Below, piece after piece: positions 25,126-34,698 of a DNA stretch of 64,000 bases. The translations under genes and the position numbers were made by a program. Every line of letters begins with the position of its first letter. Position 1 is the first letter of the stretch. The DNA comes from Yoonia sp034652275 (GTDB lineage: Bacteria; Pseudomonadota; Alphaproteobacteria; Rhodobacterales; Rhodobacteraceae): positions 372,001 to 436,000 of the forward strand of contig NZ_JAXIWG010000003.1 in NCBI RefSeq assembly GCF_034652275.1, written 5' to 3'. The notes under the pieces are model-generated. The model was not told the DNA's origin. It made no database searches and saw only the letters and a list, made by a program, of their open reading frames with translations.

Positions 25126-26337
25126 ATGCGCGTCCTGCTTCCTGTTCTTGGTGTGTTCATCCTCGTTTTTGCGGCCGCCATCCTGTTCTTTTTCAAGCAG
25201 GGTCTGGACAGCTATACCTTTGCCCGCAGTCTGCAATCTGTCACGATCACGCCGCCCGCCGGCTGGGATGCGGCCCCCTATCAGACCGCGGATGGCGAGG
25301 CGATTAGCGGCGCGCCGTTCGATCCTGCGCCAGTCGCAGCGACCACCACGAACGACATCCTTTTCGCCTTCGAAAGCGCACGGCTTGGCAATAATGACGG
25401 GGTTGCTACGACCTTTCGGTCCGGCGATGAAATGATCGCCCTGCGCATGCAGACCGTGACGTTCGTGCCGCGCCGCACCAGTTTCGCCGAGAGGCTGGGT
25501 TACGCTTCGGCGAAAACCGAGCCGGCCCCCGCGCTGGAGGTTTTCGGATCACTGGAGGCCGTGCCGTTCCATGTGAGCCCGCGCCAGTCCAGCGTGGATG
25601 GCAGCGCCGTGCCGGTGCCCGTGAACTACCGCTATCTGACCGCCACGGTCGGCGATCCCGAGGTCGCCGACACCGTCGCGATTTCCATTCTGACCAACAG
25701 CAGCGACGCAGCCCTTGCCGCCTTGCTGGACGGTTTCGATCTCGCGGCCGTCAACGACCGCTTGCCGCAACCGTCGGGCGACGTGTTGGCAGGTCTTGGC
25801 TTTGTGCCCCGCGCGGCGGGTCCCTTGTCGGACGCACCACCGCGCCCGACACCTGCCTACCGCGCGATGGCGATGCTGAACGACGGTAAACCGCTGGACC
25901 CGCTCAACCAGCAACTTGTGACACGGATCGCGACATTCGAGATCACCGACATGGCCGGCCTGCTGGTCAATTACCCCAGTCTCGATGTGATCCGGGGTGA
26001 TGTGCTGCAATTGCTTGAAGATGGCAGCGCGGAAAACGCTGCGCGCGCCAATGCCCGCCTGATGGCCAACAGCGGGCGCGCATGGAACAGCCACGAATAC
26101 TACGTCCTGTCCGAAGTCGGCAAACCCGGCACGTCACAGCAAAGCCTTGCGGCCTATCTGGCCAACGGATACGAGATCGCCCCCGAAGTGCTGGCGCTTG
26201 TCGCGCGGCTGCCCGAAACGGGCGTCGCCAGTGCGGCGGATGAAACGGGAGCACGTCCTGCCGCGCAGGGCGGTTTCAGCGTGCAGACCTGCACCTTGCA
26301 GAATGGCGTGCGGCGCTGCGTCGTCGGCGGCAACTAG
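25126..26337 (+). CDS. Uncharacterised membrane-anchored protein
   Basis: 403 residues that I do not recognise. A single N-terminal hydrophobic helix (residues 3-23, LLPVLGVFILVFAAAILFFF) would anchor a large periplasmic part of about 380 residues. That part starts with a strand-rich region up to roughly residue 200 and then an alpha-rich half. The C-terminus ends FSVQTCTLQNGVRRCVVGGN with two Cys six residues apart that could form a disulphide. It stands alone with 107-base and 105-base gaps to its neighbours. No catalytic motif is visible. Confidence 0.75.
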   Translation: MRVLLPVLGVFILVFAAAILFFFKQGLDSYTFARSLQSVTITPPAGWDAAPYQTADGEAISGAPFDPAPVAATTTNDILFAFESARLGNNDGVATTFRSGDEMIALRMQTVTFVPRRTSFAERLGYASAKTEPAPALEVFGSLEAVPFHVSPRQSSVDGSAVPVPVNYRYLTATVGDPEVADTVAISILTNSSDAALAALLDGFDLAAVNDRLPQPSGDVLAGLGFVPRAAGPLSDAPPRPTPAYRAMAMLNDGKPLDPLNQQLVTRIATFEITDMAGLLVNYPSLDVIRGDVLQLLEDGSAENAARANARLMANSGRAWNSHEYYVLSEVGKPGTSQQSLAAYLANGYEIAPEVLALVARLPETGVASAADETGARPAAQGGFSVQTCTLQNGVRRCVVGGN

Positions 26338-26442
26338 ACGGGCCCGCTGTCGCAATTAGACGACAAGGCGTCGGCTGGTTCTGACGTGCGTTGCGGCTTT
26401 CAAGCAGATTGCACCCAAAGCAGCGCCGAGGGAATCGTCAGC

Positions 26443-28935
26443 ATGAAAACGCAAGTCAAAGCATTGGTCGTCGGTGGCGGTGCTGTGGGAACATCCATCG
26501 CCTATCATCTGGCCAAGGCCGGATGGGATGATGTCATGCTGCTGGAACGCGACGAGCTGACATCGGGCTCCACCTGGCACGCGGCGGGTCTGCTGCCCTT
26601 GTTCAACATGTCCTTTGCCACGACGCATATTCACAAATATTCGGTCGATTTCTACAAATCGCTGGAGGCGGAAACCGGCCTGAACGCAGGCTTCGCCGTC
26701 GTCGGTAACCTGCGCATGGCCCAGACGCAGGAGCGCATGGATGAATTCATGCTCTATGCCTCAACCGCCGAGACCTGCGACGTGCCTTACGTCTGGATGA
26801 CCCCCGACGAGATCAAGGCGAAATGGCCGCTGATCCGCACCGACGATCTCAAAGGCGCGCTGTATCACCACACTGATGGCTACATTAACCCCGCCGATGT
26901 GACGCAGGCGATGGCCAAAGGTGCCCGCCAGCGCGGGGTAGAGATCGTGCGCAAATGGCAGGCCGATGCGTTCCACTGGAACGGTGACGCGTGGGAAGTG
27001 ACCTGCACCAAGATGGTGGAAAAAGGCGGCAATCTGGTGCCGTCCGACGAACAGATCGTCGTTACCGCCGAACATGTCGTCACCGCCAGTGGCAACCACG
27101 CGCAGACGACTGCGAAAAAGCTTGGCATCAAGATCCCCGCGATCCCCGTCGAACACCAATTCATCGTGATGGATCAGGACCCCGCGCTGGTGCAGTTCCG
27201 CGCCGAGGGCAATGTCGAACACCCCGTGGTGCGCGACGCCGACGCGCAGTCCTATGTGCGCGAGGAACGCGGCGGCTGGATTTTGGGCGTCTACGAAAAG
27301 AACGCGCCTGCCGTGTTTGAATACGGTGTGCCGGACAGTTTCCGCGCCGATCTGTTCCCGCTCGATCTGGAACGGATCGAGGAACAGTATATGGCGATGA
27401 TCCACCGGATTCCGTCCTGCGAAAACTCTGGCCTGAAGGACGATTTTAACGGCCCGATCTGTTACACCCCTGACGGCAATCCGCTGGTCGGCCCGGCGCC
27501 CGGCCTGCGCAATATGTGGCTGGCGGAAGGGTTCAGTTTCGGGATCACCGCCGCTGGTGGCACGGGCTATTACCTTGCCCAGATGATGGTGAAGGGCGAG
27601 GCCGAGATCGACATGGCATCGCTTGACCCCAAGCGTTACGGCAACTGGATGACCACCGAATTTGCCGCCCGCAAGAATGAGGAATGCTACGACCACGTCT
27701 ACATCCTGCACCATCCGGATGAAGAACGCCCCGCCTGCCGCCCCCTGCGCACATCGCCCGCCTATGACCGCCAGGCCGCACGCGGCGCGCAATTCGGCTT
27801 TGTGAACGGCTGGGAACGGCCCAATTACTATGCCCCCGCAGGGTTCAACGACCATGACAGCCGGTCCTTCCGGCGCGGCGGCTGGTGGCAATATGCGGTG
27901 GAAGAGGCCAAGGCGATCCGCGAAGGCGTTGGCCTGATCGACGCCACCGCCTTTACCAAGCACCGGATCACTGGCGCGGGGGCGACGGCGTTTCTGGACT
28001 GGTTCACCACCAACAAACTGCCGAAAGTTGGCCGGATCAACCTGACCTATGCGCTGACCGCCCATGGCACGACGCGCACCGAATATACCATCGTCCGCAA
28101 CGGCGAAAATGATTATTACCTCGTCTCTGCCGGGGCTTGGACTGCCTACGATCAGGATTACCTGTTCAAGGCGATCGAGGATATGGAACCCACCTTCGGC
28201 CGCATCAATGCGCAGGATGTGACCACACAATGGGGCGTTTTCGCCATCGCCGGCCCCAAATCCCGCGATGTGCTGGCCGCTGTCATCAAGGACGCCGACC
28301 CCGCGACCGCGCTGTCGAACAAACGCTTTCCGTGGCTGTCGGCGCGAAAGATCGAACTGGGGATGTGTCCCGTGAATGCGATCCGTGTCGCCTATACCGG
28401 CGAGCTGGGCTGGGAATTGCACCACCCGATCGAGATGCAGAATTACCTGTTCGATCTGCTGGAAAAGGCCGGTGCTGAGCATGGCATGAAACTGGTCGGC
28501 GCGCGCGCGCAAAACTGGTTGCGGCAGGAAAAATCATACCGCGCCTTTGGCAACGAACTGGGCCGCGACGCGACCCCGCTCGAGGCTGATTTGCCGCGCT
28601 TTGTGGACCTGTCCAAGGATTTCCACGGCAAGACGGCGATGCTGGAAAAGGGGATCCGCAGCAAATGCGTCACCCTGCTGATCGACGGGCCGGATGATGC
28701 CGATCCATGGGGCCGCGAGGCGCTCTATCATGGCGACACCCGTGTGGGGCGTCTGACCTCGGGTGGCTATTCGGTGGCTTTCGGCAAATCCATCGGCATG
28801 GGCTATGTAAAGCCTGAAATGGCGGTTGTCGGCACGCAGCTGCAGGTCAAGATGCTGGACCAGCTCTGGCCTGCCGAGATCGTCGAGGACAGCCCCTATG
28901 ATCCGCAGAACGCGGCGATCAGGATTGACGGCTAG
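26443..28935 (+). CDS. Dimethylglycine dehydrogenase-like FAD enzyme (DAO + FAO + GcvT domains)
   Basis: 830 residues. The N-terminal FAD domain has VVGGGAVGTSIAYHLAKAG and SGSTWHAAGLLP, whose His is the position of covalent FAD attachment in mitochondrial DMGDH. The C-terminal half is GcvT-like (YTGELGWELHHPIEMQNYL, KDFHGKTAMLEKG) for tetrahydrofolate. Such enzymes demethylate dimethylglycine, sarcosine or related methylamines in glycine-betaine breakdown. Substrate assignment is by family only. GAGGG lies 10 bases before the ATG at 26443; the in-frame extension to 26386 has no conservation. Confidence 0.9.
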   Translation: MKTQVKALVVGGGAVGTSIAYHLAKAGWDDVMLLERDELTSGSTWHAAGLLPLFNMSFATTHIHKYSVDFYKSLEAETGLNAGFAVVGNLRMAQTQERMDEFMLYASTAETCDVPYVWMTPDEIKAKWPLIRTDDLKGALYHHTDGYINPADVTQAMAKGARQRGVEIVRKWQADAFHWNGDAWEVTCTKMVEKGGNLVPSDEQIVVTAEHVVTASGNHAQTTAKKLGIKIPAIPVEHQFIVMDQDPALVQFRAEGNVEHPVVRDADAQSYVREERGGWILGVYEKNAPAVFEYGVPDSFRADLFPLDLERIEEQYMAMIHRIPSCENSGLKDDFNGPICYTPDGNPLVGPAPGLRNMWLAEGFSFGITAAGGTGYYLAQMMVKGEAEIDMASLDPKRYGNWMTTEFAARKNEECYDHVYILHHPDEERPACRPLRTSPAYDRQAARGAQFGFVNGWERPNYYAPAGFNDHDSRSFRRGGWWQYAVEEAKAIREGVGLIDATAFTKHRITGAGATAFLDWFTTNKLPKVGRINLTYALTAHGTTRTEYTIVRNGENDYYLVSAGAWTAYDQDYLFKAIEDMEPTFGRINAQDVTTQWGVFAIAGPKSRDVLAAVIKDADPATALSNKRFPWLSARKIELGMCPVNAIRVAYTGELGWELHHPIEMQNYLFDLLEKAGAEHGMKLVGARAQNWLRQEKSYRAFGNELGRDATPLEADLPRFVDLSKDFHGKTAMLEKGIRSKCVTLLIDGPDDADPWGREALYHGDTRVGRLTSGGYSVAFGKSIGMGYVKPEMAVVGTQLQVKMLDQLWPAEIVEDSPYDPQNAAIRIDG

Positions 28936-29234
28936 CCCCGCCAGCGCCGCCGCAAAAGATCAATCCGCCTGCGGCCCCGGATCAGGATACTGGTGACGGG
29001 GCCTTTCAGGGCGGGCACGTCGATGGCCAGCAGCAGCAGGCCAAGCGGGATCATCCAAAGACCAAACACGGGCAGGATCGCCAGAAATCCGCCGAGGATG
29101 AACGCGACGCCAAGCACGATCCGCGCAATCATCCAGCCGGGTTTGCGGATGCGGGCCATACCCGGCACATGCGGCGCTATCTTGCGATATTGTCGGTCAA
29201 ATCGGGCACGGATACGGTCGCGTTTGCGGTTCAT
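28932..29234 (-). CDS. Small membrane protein of unknown function
   Basis: 100 residues: a basic N-terminus (MNRKRDRIRARFDRQYRK), two adjacent hydrophobic stretches near residues 36-71 joined at PVFGLWMIP, and a basic tail ending RRRIDLLRRRWRG. The central FGLWMIPLGLLLLA pattern loosely resembles the PGPGW family of putative transmembrane proteins. It overlaps the end of the DMGDH-like gene by 4 bases on the opposite strand. No function is known to me. Confidence 0.7.
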   Translation of the reverse strand: MNRKRDRIRARFDRQYRKIAPHVPGMARIRKPGWMIARIVLGVAFILGGFLAILPVFGLWMIPLGLLLLAIDVPALKGPVTSILIRGRRRIDLLRRRWRG

Positions 29235-29296
29235 CGCGTGCAGGTAAGCGGTGGATCTGCGCTTTGTAAGGGTGGCATGACCGGGGGCGAAAATAT

Positions 29297-30367
29297 TTAT
29301 CGAAACCGGTCCGGCAGCAAAGCCGCGACCATGCCGGCATCAATGGCAGGGCGCGTGCCGCCGACCAGATCGGCCAGAAGTTGGCTGGCACCGGGCGAGG
29401 ATTGCATCCCGTAGCCGCCTTGCCCCGCGCACCAGATGAAACCGGGATGCGCGGGGTCCGGCCCCAATACAAGGCCGCGATCCGGCGAAAATGTGCGCAG
29501 CCCCGCCCAAGACGCCAACAGGCGGGTGACAGGTGTGGTGACGTTGGCCTCGTACCGCGCAAGGCCTTCGGCCAACACCATGTCATCGGCATAAGCGTCA
29601 TGGGGGGCTGTGGGGTCTTCCTCGGCGGGAGAGACGATCAGCGCGCCTGCGTCGGGTTTGGCATACCAACCTTCGCCCGCGCCAAAGACCATCGGCCAGG
29701 CGCGGACATCATGCCCGTCAGGTGCAGGAATCCGCGCCATTGACCGGCGCAATGGCTGGAACCCCAAGGGGGCGACCCCCGCCATCGCGGCGATCACATC
29801 GACCCACGCGCCAGCGGCATTGACCAGTTTACGCGCCTCGTAATCGCCAGCCTTTGTGCTGACAGCCCAGCCTTGCGCGGTGCGCGTGATCCCCGTCACC
29901 TCGGCCTTCGTCACGATCTGCGCGCCATTGCCGCGCGCGGTTTTCGCGAATGTCTGGATCAGCCTGTCGGTGTCGATGTCCCACGCACCCGGATCATAGG
30001 CCGCGCGGTCCACATGGGCGGGGTTCAGCACGGGGATCAGGCCCAAAGCCTCATCCATCGTGATCTCGGGCATCTGCATCGCGACGACGTCGGCGGCGAA
30101 AAGATCGGCCTCGGCCGCGCTGCCGACCAGCATCAACCCGCGCGGTGACAGCACATCGGCGCTGCGGTGAAAATCAAGGCTCGCACGGTTCAGCGCGACA
30201 GTCGACGGCTTGCCGTAATGTTCCTCGAACAAGGCGGCGGAGCGGCCGGAGGCGTGATAGGCGAGCGCATTCTCGCGTTCGAGCACGGTGACGCTGCCCA
30301 AGGCTGACAGCCGCGCTGCGGCGGAAAGGCCTGCGACACCGCCGCCAATGACGAGAAAATCAATCAT
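29297..30367 (-). CDS. FAD-dependent oxidoreductase of the D-amino-acid oxidase (DAO) family
   Basis: 356 residues. FAD-binding DFLVIGGGVAGLSAAARLSALG at the N-terminus is followed by SGRSAALFEEHYG, and the C-terminal FAD site reads WCAGQGGYGMQSSPGASQLLADL. It belongs to the glycine oxidase/D-amino acid dehydrogenase-like group; homologues act on D-amino acids, N-methylated amino acids or D-2-hydroxyacids, so the substrate is open. Its start overlaps the aldo/keto reductase stop by 4 bases, suggesting one operon with that gene. Confidence 0.88.
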   Translation of the reverse strand: MIDFLVIGGGVAGLSAAARLSALGSVTVLERENALAYHASGRSAALFEEHYGKPSTVALNRASLDFHRSADVLSPRGLMLVGSAAEADLFAADVVAMQMPEITMDEALGLIPVLNPAHVDRAAYDPGAWDIDTDRLIQTFAKTARGNGAQIVTKAEVTGITRTAQGWAVSTKAGDYEARKLVNAAGAWVDVIAAMAGVAPLGFQPLRRSMARIPAPDGHDVRAWPMVFGAGEGWYAKPDAGALIVSPAEEDPTAPHDAYADDMVLAEGLARYEANVTTPVTRLLASWAGLRTFSPDRGLVLGPDPAHPGFIWCAGQGGYGMQSSPGASQLLADLVGGTRPAIDAGMVAALLPDRFR

Positions 30368-31296
30368 GCTTCTTCCAGCCGGTCGGTGGCGGGTGGCGGC
30401 GCGGGGCTAAGTGCGGTGATCGCATCATAAAGTGCTGGTGACATCGTGAAATCCGCCGCTGCGAGCGATGGCCGCAACTGCGCCAGTGACCGCGCCGAGA
30501 TGATGGGCGATGGCCGCGCCCCATTGGTCATGACCCATGCCACGGCAAGTGTTGCGGGGTCCGTGCCTGCGTCGCGGGCGAGTGCTGTCAGGCGGGTCGC
30601 CGTGTCATGCATCCAGCCTTGCCCGTAGCGCACGGCATAGCGTGGATCGTCCGTCAGCCGCCCCGTGCCACCGCTGGCATATTTGCCCGTCAGCAACCCG
30701 CCACCCAAAGGCGAATAGGGCACCAGCGCGATGCCTTGATCCTGCGCCATCGGGAAAATCTCGACCTCGGCCTGCCGTTTGACCAGCGAATACATCGGCT
30801 GCATCACATCAATCTTTGTGCCAAGGCTGCGCGCCACAGCCTGCGCTTTCATCACCTGCCAAGCGGCGTAGTTGGACACGCCGATCTGCCGGATCAGCCC
30901 CTGCGATTGCAGGTCAGCCATCGTGGCAAAGGTTTCTTCCAGCGGCGTGGCGTCATCGAAGCGATGCAGATAGAGCAGATCGACCTGATCCTGCTGCAAC
31001 TGGCTGCGGCAGATGTCGAATTGCGCAAGGATATTGGCCCGCCCTGACCCGCCGGTATAGCCGACTTTGGTCGCCAGATAGATCTTGTCACGTTCATCCT
31101 TGATGAACTGGCCAAGGATCTTTTCCGCCGCCCCCTCGGTATAGCGGACCGCCGTGTCGAAATGATTGATGCCAACGCTGCGCGCGGCGTCATACATGGC
31201 CGCACTTTCGGCTGCATCGGCCTTGCCACCGAATTGCATCGTACCGAATGTCAGGCGGGAGACGGGGGTGCCGTCCGGTGTGGTCAGGTCATTCAT
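30364..31296 (-). CDS. Aldo/keto reductase
   Basis: 310 residues, TIM-barrel AKR. NADPH-type features include LTFGTMQFGG, FDTAVRYTEGAAEKILG (catalytic Asp and Tyr), IYLATKVGY (Lys) and LLYLHRFDD (His). It resembles AKR groups acting on sugars or steroid-like carbonyls; the substrate is unknown. It overlaps the DAO-type gene downstream and the DUF2306 gene upstream by 4 bases each, so all three are probably translated from one message. Confidence 0.88.
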   Translation of the reverse strand: MNDLTTPDGTPVSRLTFGTMQFGGKADAAESAAMYDAARSVGINHFDTAVRYTEGAAEKILGQFIKDERDKIYLATKVGYTGGSGRANILAQFDICRSQLQQDQVDLLYLHRFDDATPLEETFATMADLQSQGLIRQIGVSNYAAWQVMKAQAVARSLGTKIDVMQPMYSLVKRQAEVEIFPMAQDQGIALVPYSPLGGGLLTGKYASGGTGRLTDDPRYAVRYGQGWMHDTATRLTALARDAGTDPATLAVAWVMTNGARPSPIISARSLAQLRPSLAAADFTMSPALYDAITALSPAPPPATDRLEEA

Positions 31297-31964
31297 GCGC
31301 GCAGCTTGGCACGGCCCTCGGGCGATGGAAAGCGGCGGCGCAGGTAAATCTCGACCCCGATCAGATAGGGCAGGTAAAAGGCGAAATTCTGCACCAGATC
31401 AAAGGCACCCGTGAACTCCGGCGTGGACCACAGCCCGTCCGTCGCCAGATACCACAGCCCGTAATGCACGCGGTAAAGCCACGACCCCAACACCAGCCAA
31501 AAAAGCCGCAGCGCCCAAGCGTTGTGCTGCGCGATGCGCCGCGCGCGGGCATGGCGATAGGTCTGGACCGCCGCCAGCAGCATCAGCGCGCCATAAAGCG
31601 TGAAGCCTGCATCCATCACCGCCCCGCCAATCGTGCCGCGTAAGGCGATATAGACCAGCCCGCCCAGCGCCGTGATCCCTGCCGCCAGCGTCAACAGTCG
31701 CCCGGTCCAGCGGTGCAGCGCGGGCAGGCGCACGCGCAAAGGCCGGATCAGTTGCAAAGGCACCAGCAGCGTGATCGCGGCCCCCAGCAGCATATGCGAA
31801 AAGATACCGGCATTGGCGGGGGCGCTTGCCGAGAACAGGTAATGCGGTGCGTCCATCGTGCCGCGCAAGCCGTCCCGACCGAAATCGGCGGCATAGAAAA
31901 CAAAAGGCGCGGCCAGCAGCATCACCAGTAAAAGCCCGCCAGTCTGAAGATACGCCCTGCCCAT
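31293..31964 (-). CDS. DUF2306 integral membrane protein
   Basis: 223 residues with about seven hydrophobic helices. The conserved core LPALHRWTGRLLTLAAG and IAQHNAWALRLFWLV (His residues near the membrane surface) matches DUF2306, whose function is unknown. A longer in-frame extension to 32141 overlaps the divergent YghZ-like gene and is rejected. It is first in a minus-strand trio with the aldo/keto reductase and the DAO-type oxidase. Confidence 0.82.
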   Translation of the reverse strand: MGRAYLQTGGLLLVMLLAAPFVFYAADFGRDGLRGTMDAPHYLFSASAPANAGIFSHMLLGAAITLLVPLQLIRPLRVRLPALHRWTGRLLTLAAGITALGGLVYIALRGTIGGAVMDAGFTLYGALMLLAAVQTYRHARARRIAQHNAWALRLFWLVLGSWLYRVHYGLWYLATDGLWSTPEFTGAFDLVQNFAFYLPYLIGVEIYLRRRFPSPEGRAKLRA

Positions 31965-32080
31965 GATCGCAAGGATAGCTGCGATCGGCCACGGCACAAG
32001 GTGTTGCGTCGCTCTGTGCGGCGGTTGACATCCTGCGGCACCCGTGATGCTTTCACGAAATCGATTTAGGAGGAAAGCCG

Positions 32081-33115
32081 ATGACCTATACCCCCGCCGA
32101 AGACCGCTATGAGAAGATGATCTATCGCCGGTGCGGGGCATCGGGGGTGAAACTGCCTGCGATCTCCTTGGGCCTTTGGCACAATTTCGGCCATGACACC
32201 CCGCACCAGACCAAGCGGGACATCTGCCGCACGGCCTTTGACCACGGCATCACCCATTTCGATCTGGCAAACAACTATGGCCCGCCCCCCGGTTCGGCGG
32301 AAGAGGCGTTTGGCGATATCCTCGCCACGGATTTCCGCGGCTACCGCGATGAATTGATTATCAGCTCCAAGGCGGGCTACGGCATGTGGCCCGGACCCTA
32401 CGGGGAATGGGGCAGCCGGAAATATCTGGTGGCCTCTTGCGATCAGTCGCTGAAACGGATGGGGCTGGATTACGTCGATATCTTCTATTCGCACCGCTTC
32501 GACCCCGACACCCCGCTGGAAGAAACGATGGGCGCGCTGGATTATATCGTCCGGTCGGGCCGCGCGCTTTATGCGGGCATCTCGTCCTATAATTCCGAGC
32601 GCACACGCGAGGCTGTGGCGATTCTGAAAGAGCTCGGCACGCCCTGCCTGATCCACCAGCCGTCTTATAACATGCTCAACCGCTGGGTCGAAAAGGACGG
32701 GTTGAAGGACACGCTGACAGACCTTGGCATCGGGTCCATCGCATTCACACCGCTGGCCCAAGGGATGCTGACCAACAAATACCTGGGCGGCATCCCCGAG
32801 GGCAGCCGCGCGGCACAGGACAAATCACTGTTTCCGTCGATGCTGACCGACAAGGCGATCGAGAACATCCGCAAGCTGAACGAGATTGCGCAAGGCCGGG
32901 GCCAGACGCTGGCGCAGATGGCGATTGCATGGGTCCTGCGCGATGGCGGCATCACGACCGCGCTGATCGGCGCGTCGAAACCGTCGCAGGTGACCGATTG
33001 CGCGGGTGCCATCGCCAACCTTGATTTCACCGCCGACGAACTGGCGCTGATCGACCGTTATGCCGATGAAGAACAGATTAACCTTTGGGCGCAATCGGCG
33101 GAGCTTGACGCATGA
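32081..33115 (+). CDS. YghZ-type aldo/keto reductase (L-glyceraldehyde 3-phosphate reductase-like)
   Basis: 344 residues. The YghZ/Gpr subgroup is marked by LPAISLGLWHNFG, HFDLANNYGPPPGSAEEAFG (Asp/Tyr), IISSKAGYGMWPGPYG (Lys) and DIFYSHRFDPDTPLEE (His). A strong AGGAGG lies 7 bases before the ATG. Homologues reduce L-glyceraldehyde-3-phosphate and other aldehydes with NADPH. Its stop overlaps the GH43 start (ATGA), so it may act on a carbonyl arising from sugar degradation (inference). Confidence 0.9.
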   Translation: MTYTPAEDRYEKMIYRRCGASGVKLPAISLGLWHNFGHDTPHQTKRDICRTAFDHGITHFDLANNYGPPPGSAEEAFGDILATDFRGYRDELIISSKAGYGMWPGPYGEWGSRKYLVASCDQSLKRMGLDYVDIFYSHRFDPDTPLEETMGALDYIVRSGRALYAGISSYNSERTREAVAILKELGTPCLIHQPSYNMLNRWVEKDGLKDTLTDLGIGSIAFTPLAQGMLTNKYLGGIPEGSRAAQDKSLFPSMLTDKAIENIRKLNEIAQGRGQTLAQMAIAWVLRDGGITTALIGASKPSQVTDCAGAIANLDFTADELALIDRYADEEQINLWAQSAELDA

Positions 33116-34698
33116 TCCGCAACCCCATTCTGCCGGGCTTCAACCCCGACCCGTCGTTCTGTCGGGTGGGGAGTGATTACTACATCGCGACCTCCACCTT
33201 CGAATGGTATCCGGGCGTACAGATCCACCATTCGCGCGATCTGGTGAACTGGACGCTGGTGGCGCGCCCCTTGGCGCGGGCGGGCCTGCTGGATATGCGC
33301 GGCAATCCTGACAGCTGCGGCATCTGGGCCCCCTGTCTGAGCCATGCCGACGGCAAATTCTGGCTGGTCTACACGGATGTCAAACGGCTCGACGGTGCGT
33401 TCAAGGATGCGCCGAACTATGTCACGACCTGCGCCACCATCGACGGCGACTGGTCCGACCCGTGGTATGTCAATTCATCGGGCTTCGATCCGTCACTGTT
33501 TCACGATGACGACGGCACCAAGTATTTCATGAACATGCAATGGAGCCACCGTGGCCCCGGCACCGGCTGCAACCCCGCGCATGACGCTTTCGACGGCATC
33601 CTGTTGCAGGCGTGGTCGCCGGATCGCGGGCTTTACGGCCCCGTGCGCAATATCTACGCGGGCACATCGCGGGGTTTGACCGAGGCCCCGCATATCTTCA
33701 AGCGCAACGGCTATTACTATCTGACCACCGCCGAGGGCGGCACAGGCTATGACCATGCTGTCACTTTGGCGCGGTCGCGCGATATCTGGGGGCCCTATGA
33801 AAACCACCCCGATCTGCATGTGATCTGTGCCGCAGGCACCGATGGTCCCATCCAGCGCACGGGCCACGGCCAATATGTCGAAACCCATTGGGGCAAACAC
33901 TACCACACCTTCCTGATGGGCCGCCCGCAAGAGGGGCGTTTCTGCCCGATGGGCCGCGAGACAGGGATCGAGGAAGTCGTCTGGCGCGATGACTGGCTTT
34001 ACCTCGCCGCAGGCGGGATGGTCCCGCGAGAGGACGTGCCGTCGCCTGTCGCAGTGGACCCTGTGCCTGTTGCCGCCACGCGGCGTCGGTTCAGTGGCAC
34101 CCTGCCGCTTGAATTCCAATGGCTGCGCACACCGCATCCTGACCGCATCTTCCGCATGGACGCCGATGCGCTGGTCCTGATCGGACGGCAAAGCATCGGC
34201 AACTGGTTCGAACAATCGCTCGTCGCGCGGCGGCAGGAACATGCCGCCTACGTTGCCGAAACCAGCTGCGATTTCGCGCCCGTGACCTACCAGCAGGCCG
34301 CAGGACTGACGACCTATTACAACCGCACCAAATTCCACGCCACCCTTGTGACCCATCTGCCCGATCAGGGCCGCGCCTTGCAGATCATGTCCTGCCTTGG
34401 CGACTGGCCGGGCGAGGGGCTGTCCTATCCTGCCGACCCTGTCGCGCTGGCGGATGGCCCTGTCGATCTGCGTGTGACGGTCGATGGCGCGGCCCAGCAA
34501 TTCTGGTTCCGGCAAGGTGGGGACTGGCAAAAGCTGGGTCCGCAAATCGACGCCTCGCATATCTCGGACGAAGGCGGACGGGGCGAACATGCGTCCTTCA
34601 CGGGTGCTTTCGTCGGCATGGTCGCCTTCGATCTGACAGGGCAGGGGGCAGAGGCGCGCTTTGCCCGCTTCGACTATATCCCCGACGGGACAGCGTGA
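33112..34698 (+). CDS. Glycoside hydrolase family 43 beta-xylosidase (intracellular)
   Basis: 528 residues, close to the length of the two-domain GH43 beta-xylosidases such as the Selenomonas enzyme. A five-bladed propeller starts NPILPGFNPDPSFCRVG with catalytic-base Asp13, the pKa-modulating Asp126 (SSGFDPSLF) and acid Glu191 (GLTEAPHIF). The C-terminal half is the beta-sandwich that closes the active site. There is no signal peptide, so it hydrolyses imported xylo-oligosaccharides in the cytoplasm. No importer is encoded nearby. It is translationally coupled to both neighbours. Confidence 0.92.
   Translation: MIRNPILPGFNPDPSFCRVGSDYYIATSTFEWYPGVQIHHSRDLVNWTLVARPLARAGLLDMRGNPDSCGIWAPCLSHADGKFWLVYTDVKRLDGAFKDAPNYVTTCATIDGDWSDPWYVNSSGFDPSLFHDDDGTKYFMNMQWSHRGPGTGCNPAHDAFDGILLQAWSPDRGLYGPVRNIYAGTSRGLTEAPHIFKRNGYYYLTTAEGGTGYDHAVTLARSRDIWGPYENHPDLHVICAAGTDGPIQRTGHGQYVETHWGKHYHTFLMGRPQEGRFCPMGRETGIEEVVWRDDWLYLAAGGMVPREDVPSPVAVDPVPVAATRRRFSGTLPLEFQWLRTPHPDRIFRMDADALVLIGRQSIGNWFEQSLVARRQEHAAYVAETSCDFAPVTYQQAAGLTTYYNRTKFHATLVTHLPDQGRALQIMSCLGDWPGEGLSYPADPVALADGPVDLRVTVDGAAQQFWFRQGGDWQKLGPQIDASHISDEGGRGEHASFTGAFVGMVAFDLTGQGAEARFARFDYIPDGTA

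Noticed and set aside
26761..28512. 583-codon minus-strand frame antisense to the DMGDH-like gene
   Set aside because: Mirror of a strongly conserved coding frame; no recognisable domain.
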